Origin: Bryopsis sp. KO-2023
Lineage: Eukaryota; Chlorophyta; Ulvophyceae; Bryopsidales; Bryopsidaceae
Length of the DNA stretch: 64,000 nt
Direction: 5' to 3'
Assembly: GCA_030272585.1 (NCBI GenBank)
Contig: BSYQ01000009.1
Span: 2,418,001-2,482,000, forward strand
Positions 34,278 through 45,900 of this stretch are shown here, one piece after another. The notes under the pieces are model-generated. The model ran no database searches. It was given only the letters and a program-made list of their open reading frames with translations, and had not been told where the DNA came from. Position numbers and translations under genes: made by a program. Each line of letters starts with the position of its first letter. The stretch's first letter is position 1.

Positions 34278-35181
34278 TTACATTTCTTCTTTTTCATGTA
34301 CAAAATGCTCCGCAAAGTCTTGCTGCCAAAAAGCTCCAGATTGGGACTTCGACCTCAGCTCCCAAATTCCATGGTACATGTCTGACTTTTGAGCCTTCTG
34401 GATGTACAACATCAGAACATTACAACCGCCTCAGTGAAAGAAAGTCCTTAATGTGGTTTGAATTGTGGCATCCAAACTCACAAGGTGAAGCAGACGCCAA
34501 TCTTTCAGCAGTGTCAGGTAGAACATCTGATATTCACTTGAACGTAGATGGTGGAATTTCATGTCGGGTTTGAAGTTTTTAAAGAGGGGGACTCACCGGT
34601 CGTGTGGCTGGAAGTCTTCCTTTAAAACAATTCATCAGCTTATCATAGAAATCCTGACAGTTTTCAGCGCCACCTCTGATGTAGTAGCTCCTCCATTGTG
34701 ATTTGGGGGCTGCCCATCGACCAAACGAACGGAATAATGACAAGAGCCAATCATGACTGGTGCATTATATCTATTTTCTAGACTTTTTTAGAAATAAATG
34801 CAACGAAATCCAAAGATATCAAAAAGGAGCTTTACTTGGTAAAAAAGAATCAACCCCCCCCCACCTAAACCGATGGACACTGCACGACTTCAACATTGAT
34901 TGCATTGCCACATAGCCTTTTATGTCTTTTTTCTTTCTTTGTTTTTTTAGAGGAAAAATGAACATTAGTTTTAACCAAAGCCATTTTAGTCTACTTTTTT
35001 CCCTCTCTCCATTCCCTAATGCATCAGCAGGTATGTCAAATTTTCCAAAACATGGAGGGAGGGGGAATAAATTCGTTCCCTGCAACGCACAGTAGCAATA
35101 CGCCAAAGCGTCCATATATTTCAAACACGATTCGCTTTTCTCATCTTCTTGAGGGACATCAGAGACGCGCTCTTCCTCCAT
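34278..35181 (-). CDS. Twin CX9C-type small protein, DUF3128/EMI1-like
   Basis: Three exons (35181-35091, 34709-34597, 34397-34278) join in phases 1 and 0 to 107 aa. The first cysteine pair is SCLKYMDALAYC (C-x9-C); intron 1 then splices directly into SPKSQWRSYYIRGG and the second pair, NCQDFYDKLMNC (C-x9-C). The third exon gives GIWELR and GAFWQQDFAEHF. This Cys...SP...YY.xG...Cys...IWExR...FW order is that of DUF3128/early-meiotic-induction (EMI1-like) proteins. Twin CX9C proteins usually fold by disulfide relay in the mitochondrial intermembrane space; yeast Emi1 is linked to mitochondrial function and meiosis. Localisation here is inferred. The start at 35181 (MEEERVSDVPQEDEKSES) gives an acidic leader. 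It is divergent from the IMPACT gene. Confidence 0.82.
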
Positions 35182-35404
35182 GTGAAAAAAAAGAAAAAAA
35201 ACACTTGGATTACAGCGACAAAAAACTGGAAATCATGCCGAGATTCAGCACCATCCATCCACTCAACGCGACACTTTTTTCGCATCACATCACGAAAGCA
35301 ATGTATTTTTTTCGTCTAGCCTTGCTTCAAATTGAGATGCAGGAATTCTGCTGGACAGTGTTCGCATCGCTCCACCAACGGAATAGATCGGAGGGTTAAG
35401 CCAG
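35182..35404. promoter_or_regulatory. Candidate bidirectional promoter (CX9C gene / IMPACT)
   Basis: Only 223 bp separate two divergent start codons, so both promoters and both 5' UTRs must fit here. I see no clear TATA box. Confidence 0.5.
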
Positions 35405-37156
35405 ATGGAGGGGCCAGAGAACGAAGGTAGTTACAAATCAACGATAAAGCGCCACCTCGTTTCTCTACCACCCCTAAACATTACCGGTTGTGATGGAGTT
35501 TTTTGGGGTTGTTTTGGGGGTTCCAGTGAACTTGGATATGCAACACGAAGAGCTGGCTGCCGTAGAAGCTATTTATGGTGAAGATTGCAGAATCAACCTG
35601 GAAATGGGCTCTTGTGAGGTGAGGTGAGCACATGAAAGTCAAATTCGAAGTCACATGGCCTTGCATGAACATCATATATATATATATATATATATTAACG
35701 CTCCTAACCATTGCATTGCTTTCCTGACGAAAGGTTTTCATTCCGGATGCGACATCGTCCCCCAGAGTTACCCTAGAAGTTCAACATCTTCCCTCATATC
35801 CCTCCGAAGAAGCTCCTTTGGTGAACATTAGGGCTGCTCATGTACCAGCCGCCGTCCTGGAGTGGGCGAAATCAGAGCTATTGCAACAGTTCGAACCTGG
35901 TAGGCCCCTGTATCGGAATAGAAGCTTCAACACCCCATCTCTTTGATGTTCAATGCACCTTTTTTTTCATCTGAACGTCTCTTATGGACAGCATATCGAG
36001 CCCCATGAATTGATTGTGACAGTTCTTGCTGTGGGATTTATAGAGGGGTTGATGTTGAGATGCATATTATAGGTGAGGTTACGGTGTACAATTGGGTGGA
36101 ATGGTTGAAGGAGCAGGGGGGTCTTTTTGAAGCACCTCCCAAGGAAAAATCACCAGAGGTGGAGATCGCTCCAGAGCCCATCCAGGTATTTGAAAACGCA
36201 GACCCCCCCCAGGACATCGAGTTTTCAATCTAGTTACTAAATTTGCATGCATAGATCAAGAGTTCACTGCATCTTGCTGTTGGAAGGCTGTTGCTGAAAC
36301 TGTGGCTGTTCTGTGATCGCTGGGATTATTCAAACTGTGTGTAACTATTTTATATTTTCAGAAGGTATGTGTTTCAGGGGCCTGTGACTTGACCGTTTTA
36401 TGACAGAGTGTCTAGGTAGTCGAGGTGGTGGAGAGATCGCCGGCCGACATCCACAGGGATGCGCTGGTGGAAAGCGTCCGAGGTAGAATCGTGCATGGAG
36501 AGCCCTTCACGGAGAGGCGATCCACTTTTCAGGTAACCTCCTGAAAAGCATCGTCAAATCGATTTGCACACTGGATGGGCTAAAAATAAGCTGAACGGAA
36601 TGGACAGAATGAGCTATTGGTTGCACCAGAGTGATGATGAAAGGGTGCCATTTGTTGATTTTTTGAAATTTCTTTTTGCTGGGAGTTCAGGCCCATGTCT
36701 GTCAGAGCACCGATGTGGAGGAGGTGCCTGCTGTAATGAGCGTCCTCCTGGAGAATAACAAGATCAGAAATGCAACCCACAACATCATGGCGTATCGAAT
36801 CGAGGCGAAAGGAAAAGGAACTTTCATGCAAGATTATGACGACGACGGGGAAGCTGCAGCCGGAGGCCGACTCTTGCATTTGCTCCAGGTCAGACTCCTC
36901 CTCCCTATGTCTTCTGCAGGGATTTCGACGGGTGTTAATCCTTTGTGATGGACCATTACTACTGCTGTAGCATTGAGGGGGGATATGATGCGTTCAGGTG
37001 TCAGGGGCATCTGATGTGATTGTTGTGGTGTCGAGATGGTATGGTGGCATATTGCTGGGTCCTGCCAGGTTTTCACACATCAACAATGCAGCCAGAGATT
37101 TGCTGGAGGAATTGAGCTGCATCCCCAAGAAGGAAACCAAGAAGAAAAAGAAATGA
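35405..37156 (+). CDS. IMPACT: IMPACT/YIH1 family protein (RWD + Impact domain)
   Basis: Seven exons (35405-35426, 35527-35618, 35734-35899, 36073-36185, 36416-36532, 36691-36888, 36998-37156) join in phase to 288 aa, close to yeast YIH1 (258) and human IMPACT (320). An RWD domain (about residues 8-108) shows EELAAVEAIYGEDC and LPSYPSEEAP. The Impact domain (about 145-285) shows GRIVHGEPFTERRSTFQAHV, MAYRIEAKGKGTFMQDYDDD, GEAAAGGRLLHLLQ and VVSRWYGGILLGPARF, which is the family signature. A Lys-rich end (KKETKKKKK) follows. Known relatives bind GCN1 through RWD and hold back the eIF2-alpha kinase GCN2, tuning the amino-acid starvation response. The same role is expected in the cytoplasm. Exon 1 is only 22 bases, a microexon carrying the ATG; its donor and the phase of exon 2 agree. 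Confidence 0.92.
35674..35695. repeat. (TA)n microsatellite in IMPACT intron 2
   Basis: About ten TA dinucleotides in the second intron of the IMPACT gene. Confidence 0.85.
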
Positions 37157-38143
37157 CGATTGTGTTGGCATGAATCTTTGGGATGTTTCGCTTACCTCCG
37201 ATGATCAATTGGGGAGCAAGAAAGATTTACAGAGTGTCATTTCTGGCACACTGTATCGATACTTTTGCTGGTGTTTTGTTTTTTCAAGGAAGGGGGGTGG
37301 GTTTGTGAAAGAAGAATGCTCTTTTGGTAGAGCTTCAATGTTGGAAGTCTTTCCAAACAGGCAATGCCATTTGTTTCTGGGGGAAAAGAGCGCAGTGAAA
37401 CATGAGTTTCAACCATAGTCTTGCTGATGTGAAGCAAGCAAAGATTTTTGCTTTCCAGGATCGATGGTGCAACGTGGGCTGACAGGAAAGAAACAATAGC
37501 TCTGTTTTTTTGTTGTTGAAACTGCTGGATCCAGCAATTTCAATATTTCATAGACTGAGAGAAGTCCATTGGCCAAAAAAGAAACAGGTCCCCGGTGCAT
37601 GGTCCATTTACCTGCTCTTCCTTTGGACAGATGCAGGCAACTGTACTGGGGTTCATGGTGGTTTCTGACAGAGCATGTTGTCGGTTCATTCACCTCGACC
37701 AATTCTATCCATAGTACAGCCAAATTCTGTCAAATTCTCTTTTCCTGCTGGGGATTTCCTCCTCCTGGTGATAATTTCTTCCACTTTTCCACGGGTACCC
37801 AACATCTGCACATCCCATTTTTTTTCCATCCTTTTTTTTGGTCATCCATTTGAACCAGACAGTTCATTACAAAAAAGGAAAAAAAAATCACACTCCAAAA
37901 TGTACAAACAAAAACCGGCCAGTCAACGATATGCAGAACTCCAGATCAGCTGGAGGGAAAAGATACCATCGTTTTGGGCAATATACAACTTTTCTGAAAC
38001 CCTGCCAGCTCCACCCAACCGATATATATCTCAACGTCTTCCTCCAGCCATCCCCCCGCACAACACAAGCACCATGTGTTTGCGATTCCAGAAAATCTTT
38101 CGTAACCTCACAAAAAACTCCTCAAAACGCCGCCTAACAACGA
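37157..38143. other. Convergent 3' flanks of IMPACT and psaE
   Basis: No exon with support. It should contain the two 3' UTRs. Plus-strand frames around 37569-38202 are antisense noise. Confidence 0.5.
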
Positions 38144-38431
38144 TCAAGCCTCCTCCACTTCCTGGAGCCCGAAGTTGTTGGTGGAAACGCCGGCGTAGTT
38201 GACGTCCTCGAAACGAACGGTGACTGGGTACTTGATCCCGCTTTGATCGCAGGACACCACCTTCCCCGTCCTGTTGTACCAATAGCTCTCTGGCCTGAGA
38301 ATCTTCACTCGGGAGCCCCTCTTGGGTCCAACGGGAGGAGGGGGGGCTTCGGTTTTTGCTTCTGCCTTTTTTGCGGCGCGCACTGGCGTCGCGCGAACAG
38401 GCGTGGCAATGCGGACGGCGGAGAACTGCAT
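38144..38431 (-). CDS. psaE: Photosystem I reaction centre subunit IV (PsaE), plastid-targeted precursor
   Basis: A single uninterrupted frame of 95 aa. The start at 38431 gives [20 protein letters not shown], a chloroplast transit peptide rich in Ala, Arg, Val and Thr with no acidic residues, followed by a short Lys/Ala/Pro-rich region. The mature PsaE SH3-like fold starts at [19 protein letters not shown] and continues [30 protein letters not shown]. PsaE sits on the stromal face of photosystem I, helps dock ferredoxin and supports cyclic electron flow. Length fits green-algal precursors. The frame extends upstream to another ATG at 38539, but that addition is His/Pro/Thr-rich and unlike a transit peptide, so the inner start is preferred. 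It is one of only two intron-free coding blocks in a window of intron-rich genes. Confidence 0.95.
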   Translation of the reverse strand: MQFSAVRIATPVRATPVRAAKKAEAKTEAPPPPVGPKRGSRVKILRPESYWYNRTGKVVSCDQSGIKYPVTVRFEDVNYAGVSTNNFGLQEVEEA

Positions 38432-39190
38432 GATGATGGTGGTTTTCGCGAGTTCGCAGCGCGTATGTGCGTGTGTGCTCGTGAAGGTGGAAGGTGGTTT
38501 TGACACAGGGGGGGTTCTGGGAAGGATCGTTCGTGACATTTCGATTGTTGCACTGGTGGAGATCTGGGCTGTCGCTGTCGCGCTCTCATCGGATTGTTTT
38601 TGAAACCACTCCTCTCAGGTTTATGTGCTCGAGCAACCCCCCCCCCTTTCCTGGCTGCAGAATCGTTGATCTTTTTTTTTTTTTTTTCCCAGTTGTGGGT
38701 AAGTGGGTTCTGTTCCACAACATATCGATAGAAATTGTTTGAAGAGTAGAAAACAGGTCGGGCAATTGTTGATCCCCAAATTTGGGGATGCTTTAAAGCA
38801 TTGATAGTTTGCTTAAATCGCTCTCCTAACCACCAGGAGGGATTTGAGAATTCTTGACTGTGGTTCTAAACTCTGTTCAGAAATGGCGAACTTCACAGAA
38901 TAACTTCCCAATAAAATCACAGTCAGACCTGGTTTCTCAACAAGGATGCATCGATCCATTGCATCAATCCAGCCTCTCAAAACATGTCCAAATTACACTG
39001 CAAGTTTTGTTACAACCATCCTTTTGATAAACCTTACCTAACCCAACTCATGGCCAAATGGGGGACCTTCTTAACAACAACAATAATAAACGTAGGGTCT
39101 GAATAACCACCACGAGGCTCAACCCAACGTTGGTGTCATAATTTTGAAGTTGAACATATGGAGCAGGAACCCTTCTGAAAGGTGCCCTAC
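38432..39190. other. Intergenic, psaE promoter side
   Basis: No exon seen between the psaE start and the stop of the methyltransferase gene. A C run (38637-38647) and a T run lie in the first half. Confidence 0.5.
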
Positions 39191-41639
39191 TCACGGATCG
39201 AAACCGTCTATGTACTTGCACTCCCGCAACTGAGACTCGAAGCACCTCGCCAATTCAGGGTGTTTTTGCCAGTCCGTCAACGCCAGCGTCTTGCCGTTCC
39301 GAAAGAAGACGGTCTTCTGGTCGAAATCAGTGTAAGGGAGCCAATTCTCCTTGGAACCGCAGTCCGCTGCTTTCACGGCTTGCCTATCTTCTGGCGCACG
39401 GAAAACTTGAATGTTGTTCACGTACCACGAGATCTTCCCTCCCTTGACGACGCGTTTCGTGAGCTCGCCGTCGTAAACGAAGCCCCTGCTTTCCCAGTCC
39501 TCCTTGAAATCCACCCTCATTCTGTTGGCAACGTGGCCGACGCCGGCCTGACCCATAGCCGCCACGCTGGTCACCAAGAACTTGCCGACTTTGGGCGCAA
39601 GGAAATTCATGATTTCGCAGTGCTTTTCTCGAGGGATGTGCTCGAAAACCTGCACGAAAAAGGACCTCTTCAAGAAAACACCCCGAGTCGACACACTCCA
39701 GAGAAAGCGGCTTCCTTCCAACCTTTTGGCAACTTTTTACTTTCCCCGAGCCAGTTTCTGACAGGATTCACTGGTTTCTGAGCGACGATATACATACCTC
39801 CGCCGACCAAACCATGTCGAATGCGGCCCCTTCTTTTCCGAACATCGTGCACATTAGAGCTTCCACAGTAGGTTCACCCTGGGGGACGAACAGCGGCAAT
39901 TGCACGGGTCCAGATTCGTACTCCCATCCTGAGGTATAATAGGCAATCGGGCCCAGCTCGCTGATTTCCACACCGGCTGTTTTTTCCGCGCCGCCCTCGA
40001 AAAACCCCCTCAAGAATCCACCGTTCCCGCTCCCCATATCGAGCACGCTCTTCGGGGCGATTTCGCGGTTGATATTGGCCAAGAGGGTGGTGTCAAAAAA
40101 CTGGATGCTCGAGTAACGCTTTTTGTTTGCGTTGAGGCAGTTTTGGGTCGCTTCGATGGACTCCATCCCGAGACATGCTTCCATTTTCTTTTGGGTGCGA
40201 CTGAACTGATGATAGGCGAAGTGGGTGGGGCCTTGCTCGGGCATGTTCTCTTTCAGTTGTTCCTTGGTTTTGGATTGGGTCATGGCAGACAGGATTTCTG
40301 CAGCAAAAAAAAAAAAACAGAAAAGGATCCACCCTCTGAAATTCATTTTCTCCATGTTGGAAGCGGAACTTTCCTTTGCTCTTCTTCGAAACCTCATAAA
40401 GAAAACCAACATATATTTCATTATGGAATCATAAAGGCTTTCTTGCAGCTACAGAATGAATGAGTAGAATCGGATATAGTTTGAATTTTATATACATATA
40501 ATCAAAGCGCAAAGAATTTATGCACACTCACTTTGGACGATTATGTCAGATTTCTGCTTTTCCAAAGCCATCACCTCGGCAACGACGGACCTAGCATCCA
40601 CAAAACATTTTATATCCTGATTTGACCAAGATAAGTTTTCAAGGTTTTAAGGGTTTTTTTTTCCCCTAACTGAAGGGGTAAAAGAACAAGCATGATGGAT
40701 GAAAATCATCAATTTTTCAATGCTTTGTGTGTTAAATTTTTTCCCACCCCAGGAATAGATCTACATCTGAAGTGGAACGACACCCAAATAATCAAAAAAA
40801 TATATTTATTGTTGTGTTATTGTTATTTAAAATAAATATCTATTGCAAATATCGAAACAAAGACAAGCCAATTTCCAAATGGGTCCAAGAAAGATAAATG
40901 GGGCATTCGCTTCCAAAAAAATCAAAATTCCAGCAATGTTTTAGTCACTCACTCTGCATCCAGAGCTCCCGATTTCGGCTCCGGATTTTTATTATCTTTG
41001 AGATATCCATTCAGAAAGTCGACACAGCCTGGAGTCAAACTTGAAGCTTGGTTTGAAGTTTGGCTTGCTGGCGCTTGATCGACATCCTTTTCTTGTGGGG
41101 GGCGTTTCCAGTTCTGTGCAAGGGAAAAAACAACAACAAATATTCAAAAAATGTGGCCTTGCTTTTACTCAATACAATCTCAGTTCAAAAAACTGTGTTT
41201 CAGAGGGTGGGTGCTGGACATTCACGAACTCCCATGTGATCTTAACTCGTACTTCCATTATCGTTATTTTTGGTTTAAAATATGGGTGGATTAAAGCCAG
41301 TTTCGTGATTTCGTCGAGAAAACAGCAGTCAAACTTGTTGCAACACCAATCAAGAATTTCCCTCGAGGCAAGATTTTAAAATAAAAAAGACAAAAAAGAT
41401 TATGAACGGCATTGTGCCAAAGTGAAAATATAATTCGGTATGCAAATTATGTGGGAAAGGGAAAAAAGAAAATAAGAAAAACAAATAAAATAAATAAGAT
41501 ATATATATATGTAATTGGGAAAGGTGCTTGCCTGTACATGACTTTCGAAGGCATATCTGCCAGAAGCTCCCTTCAGCATAATGAAGGCAAAAACGCCCAG
41601 ACTCGTCAACGTGATCAAAGCAATCCATCTTTTCTGCAT
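39191..41639 (-). CDS. Type II membrane-anchored SAM-dependent methyltransferase
   Basis: Five exons (41639-41532, 41113-40953, 40590-40532, 40297-39798, 39649-39191) join in phase to 428 aa. A signal-anchor helix (WIALITLTSLGVFAFIMLKG) lies at the N-terminus after MQKR, followed by a Gln/Ser/Pro-rich stem. This is the layout of Golgi-lumen enzymes. Motif I of class I methyltransferases, SVLDMGSGNGGFLRGFF, lies near residues 193-209, with VEISELGPIAYY as the acidic post-I segment and MVWSAE|VFEHIPRE as motif IV/post-IV. No known subfamily stands out. Given the topology, a wall or scale polysaccharide, or another glycan in the secretory path, is a reasonable but unproven substrate. Intron 1 has a GC donor (GTACAG|GCAAGC). 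An upstream in-frame ATG exists at 41750, but it would bury the anchor. Confidence 0.82.
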
Positions 41640-42967
41640 CGCCGTAGATGTCTGACATAAAGACCAAAAACAAAAAAAGAAAGACTTCTGATGACACCGA
41701 ACGACCATCCAATCAAATCTATACTGAATATTCGCTCGAAATCGATCCACTGGTCGAGATTTTTTCGAAAGGTCGACGTGAAGGTTGCTGTTTGTTATTT
41801 TGGTTCTTTTGAAGCAAAAGGGGGTTGAACATGAAGATATGTTTTAATACTGTCTTTTTGTTGGAGATTTTTTTGTTTCATGTGGAGGAAATGATTGCAT
41901 CGTTGGCTGATATATCGTGTAACATTCACGAAACCCCTCACAGTCAGAACGCTCTGTCCGTCTCAACTCCCGCAAGCTGTGGTTCGTTAACAAGGTCTCC
42001 ACCCTTCGCCTTCCGACTTTTCCACCTGAACCTTGGGAAAGAATCGAACCTCGTCGATGAAAACAGAATCAAGGATTCGTTTTTTTTTCTCGCTTTTTGA
42101 CGATTTCGTTCTCACCCATCACCCAACTGTCCTGCCCGTCAAATCAATCTTTATTGGGAGTAGGTGGGGGAAAATTTCACGAGCAGTTGCGAATCCGTGT
42201 CACTGTATTGCATCACAACCACAAGAAGGAAAAACAGCTCCCTTCTATGTTGGAAGAAAACAAGTGGAAATAACGCTCACCACCTGGATTGCGTTTATCG
42301 ATTTGTGAGAATTCCCAGCGAATCGAGAAGGCTGTTGTTAACTCTGCCAAGACTGCGTATGGAGGGGTGAAATGTGCTTCTTCATCAAATGGTATGGTGG
42401 TGGGTAGAGATGTCCCTGTGTGTGAATTCCGGTTCACCCAAATGTGGACTTTTGGTGGGTCCTTGAGAAAAAAAAGCCCAAGCTTTTTTTTCCCAACCTC
42501 AGGTCTGGATGATGGTGAACCATCGATGAGATATTCAACATATATCTTCAAATCATTTTATTTCGTGTAAGCATTGGAGGAGAGCATCCCCTATCGAAGT
42601 CACAATTCATGCTTTTGCCAATCTGGCAAACCTCGATGCTGTAACCCTGCTCATCAACACATCACCAGCCCCACCACAACCCCCCCCCCCCCAAAAAAAA
42701 AGGATGAACCCAAGCAAGAATATTTTTACACATGCAACAGTATTGGGCTGTTTTTCCCTTCCCCATGGGAGCGAGCTCAAGTTCATCACAAATCCATTCA
42801 TTGATTGACAGTAAACAAAAAAAAAATGATGGAGGAAAAGTTTCCATGATCGAAAACGAAAGATAACCTCGTACAAAAGGGCAAAAACAAAAGTGCATCT
42901 GCGATGCGCTTCTCAGCTCCTATATCCACCACTATTTCAATTCCAAGTAAACAAGTCGACGGGTTTT
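41640..42967. other. Intergenic, no confident gene
   Basis: Between two minus-strand genes. A plus-strand frame at 42289-42570 (contains AVVNSAKTAYGGVKC) and a minus-strand frame at 42213-42551 overlap; neither has domain content or splice-consistent partners. Nothing is called. Confidence 0.4.
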
Positions 42968-45900
42968 TCAAACTGCGATGAAAGGTTGTGATTCTTCCCC
43001 TTCGATATCATCCTCTTCTTCCAAAGGTAGAACCAGGTTCAGCAACATTGCAGTGAGGCCCCCCACTGCATACCCAGTCTGACATGCAAACGCACCCACC
43101 AAATTTCAAGCCCGCTTCCAAATAAACAACCTTAAAACTTTAAAAGATATAATAATATTCTCAATCAGCAACATTATGCAAAACGGAGAGCCCAAAAAGG
43201 TCGTGCGATCAATTCCACATATAATTTTTCTTGGCTTCGTCTTAAAAGCAAAAATAGATGGAAAAAGAAAAAAAGCCGAAAAATGCTGCAGCACCGATAA
43301 TAAAATAACAAAATCAAGTTTCTGGAAAAATCTGCCGCAACGGAAGCCCCCCTCTTACCGATAAAGTGAGGATGACTGCATCCCTTAGACCTTTCGTCAA
43401 GTGCGACATCGAGGAAGTGATGGGCCAAAGGTTGGCATCGAAAAACCCTGGATTGACGCTCACTCCAATACCAAGTCCCAGAGAGGCCGCCAATATGAAA
43501 CCATTTCTTCGATTGAATTTCTCCCAGGTGATCATCTGTTGGCGTTTCGAATTTTCAAGCAAAACGAGCAAAGGTGGTCAAAACAATTGAAAAGGGGTTG
43601 GTTCCGAGGCGATCTCAGATAATATGCATGATGCAAACTAGCGAGTGAATCTCAAATGCTGCGACTTTTCATCGGTCCTGACCGTAGACAAGTAAAAACA
43701 ATAACAGGCATGTATCACTCATGTGCATCGTGGACGGGATGGGGCTTTCAGCGTCCATATTATACTATGTCATCATTATAATCATCCATACATATACATA
43801 GAGTTGTATACACAAAAATGACAAATCTTGCCCATTTTTTTATTCTATAGATACAAATTTTTTTTTTTTTTTTTTTGAAACCCAACAAGATCACACACCT
43901 TAATGCCTGCGGTGACAATATTGGCAAAAAGGAAAGTCAACACTCCGCCGAAAATGCAATCCGGAATGGTCGTGATGAAAGCCCCCATTTTCCGAAAGGT
44001 CCCAAACAGGACCAGCAGAAAGCCACAAGCATAACCCACAGAACGAGATGCAGTCCTTCGAACGACAAACACCCACCGCCTCCCCAATCAGAATTGGAAG
44101 AAGAAGATCGTCAAAAAAATCAAAAAACAAAGAAAAGAGAATGATGCGGAAAAAAAATGCACCCTTTGATTTAAAAAAAGAAAAAAACTGTCTTCCTCTT
44201 TTTTTTTAATTCAAATTACACTTCCGTTCTTTGGTTTTATTAGAAAAAAACGAATCAATTTGATTTAATTAATTATTTATTTTGTTTATTACCTGGTCAC
44301 AGAAATAACACTATTGTTCATTGAAAAGATGGTGGTTGGCATGGATGTCCCGAGCGCACCGAAAACACCTGCCAATCCATCCATCAAGAGCCCTCCCTGG
44401 AAAAACCAACCGACTCCGATCATTCAATTTCTGGTTCAAATCTGGTTCGAAAAACACTCTCACTGAATTCATGACATTACAAGGAATGCTTTCCTCCTGT
44501 TTATTAACCAAAAAAAAAAACATTTCGATATGGATATGTAAACAAAGTGTGCATTTTTTTATTTTGGAATGGATTTTGGATGTACCCGAACTCTCATCTC
44601 GTGCTCGGGTCCGGATGGTTCCAATCGAGAGGCCACCTCCGAGGCTCCAATATCTCCGATGGTTTCCAGTGAGGTGACCACAAAAGCAATCATCAGCGGG
44701 ATGACTGCCGGGGGGAAAAATCCAAGAGGAAAAGTCTACAGCAATGAACAGAGTGGACAAAAAATCAGAAAGGGGGGGGGGGGGGGAAGCAGTTGTAACA
44801 TCAAACATTCACGGTGTGAAACATCAGTGGAGCCTGCCTTCCCATTTGAGGAAAAAAAATAACAAGCTTCTGAAACAATAAAAAAACCCCACCTCCACCC
44901 ATAAAAACGTGATCCAGGGAGCGTCCTCCATTTTCTTGGAGCTCACGTAACTCTTGCCATCCTTGTTCACCGCAGCCGCCACACAGTAAGCCACCAGTAA
45001 AGCAATGGTGATGCCAGTGTTTTTCATGAACGGGGAGCCCAGCATTTCGATCGCCACAAGCGCAAGCAACACAACGAGGCCCAAGCCAATGTACTCCGCA
45101 CTTCCGAAAGGCAGTGCCACATCCCCATTTCCTCCGCATAATTGAGAAGGGGATTCGGCACAAGCCACGCCACCCCCCCAGGACTGCATCCCTTTGAGAA
45201 ACGCCAGAAGGATATTTTTCCAGCTGTTGAAAAAAAATGTTTGATGAACTCACAAAGGATTTCTGAAAATTCTCCAAAAATGAGAACAGCAAATCATGCC
45301 CCCAACAGAGCCAAGATTCCAAGGATTCGCTTTTTTTGAACGGCGATCTCTGCACTTAAAGGAAGGCGAACGGAAGCTGCACAGAAGCTGGGCGGAAGCT
45401 ACCTGTTCCTGTCAGACTGACTCCGAGCAGAGTGATCGTCACGCCTGTGATCAAGGGAGGAAAGGCTTTCTGCATCAGCTTGGCTGGCAAGAAACTCAAA
45501 GCGATCTCCACCCATGAACACAAAAGAACGGTCCCCAGAACCTTCCCAAAGGCCTCCTTGAACGTCGCCCCATCAGCCATCTGCAAACTGTGTTGAACAA
45601 GAAAATGCACAAGGAGTGCATTTGCACAGGAACAAAAAGATATATAAAAAAAAGGCTTGGAAAAAAGAATGCAAAACTTAGTTGAGCAAAGAATGGGGGA
45701 GAAAGCTGTCCGGAAAAAAAAAGCCGAAAATGAATGGAGCACTACTGATGCTTATGTGCGAACAAACAAAAAAAAGTGTTGAGAAAACTTGACCTACGTA
45801 ATAGCACTCTGTGCGGCGGGCAGAAACGTGAAAGAACTCCCCATGGCCGAGATGATGCCTGTCCCCAGGGCATATCGTTTGCTAATTTTTATTTGGGAAA

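Noticed and set aside
34088-34573. 161-codon plus-strand frame
   Set aside because: It lies antisense to the third exon of the CX9C gene, which has correct splicing and family motifs.
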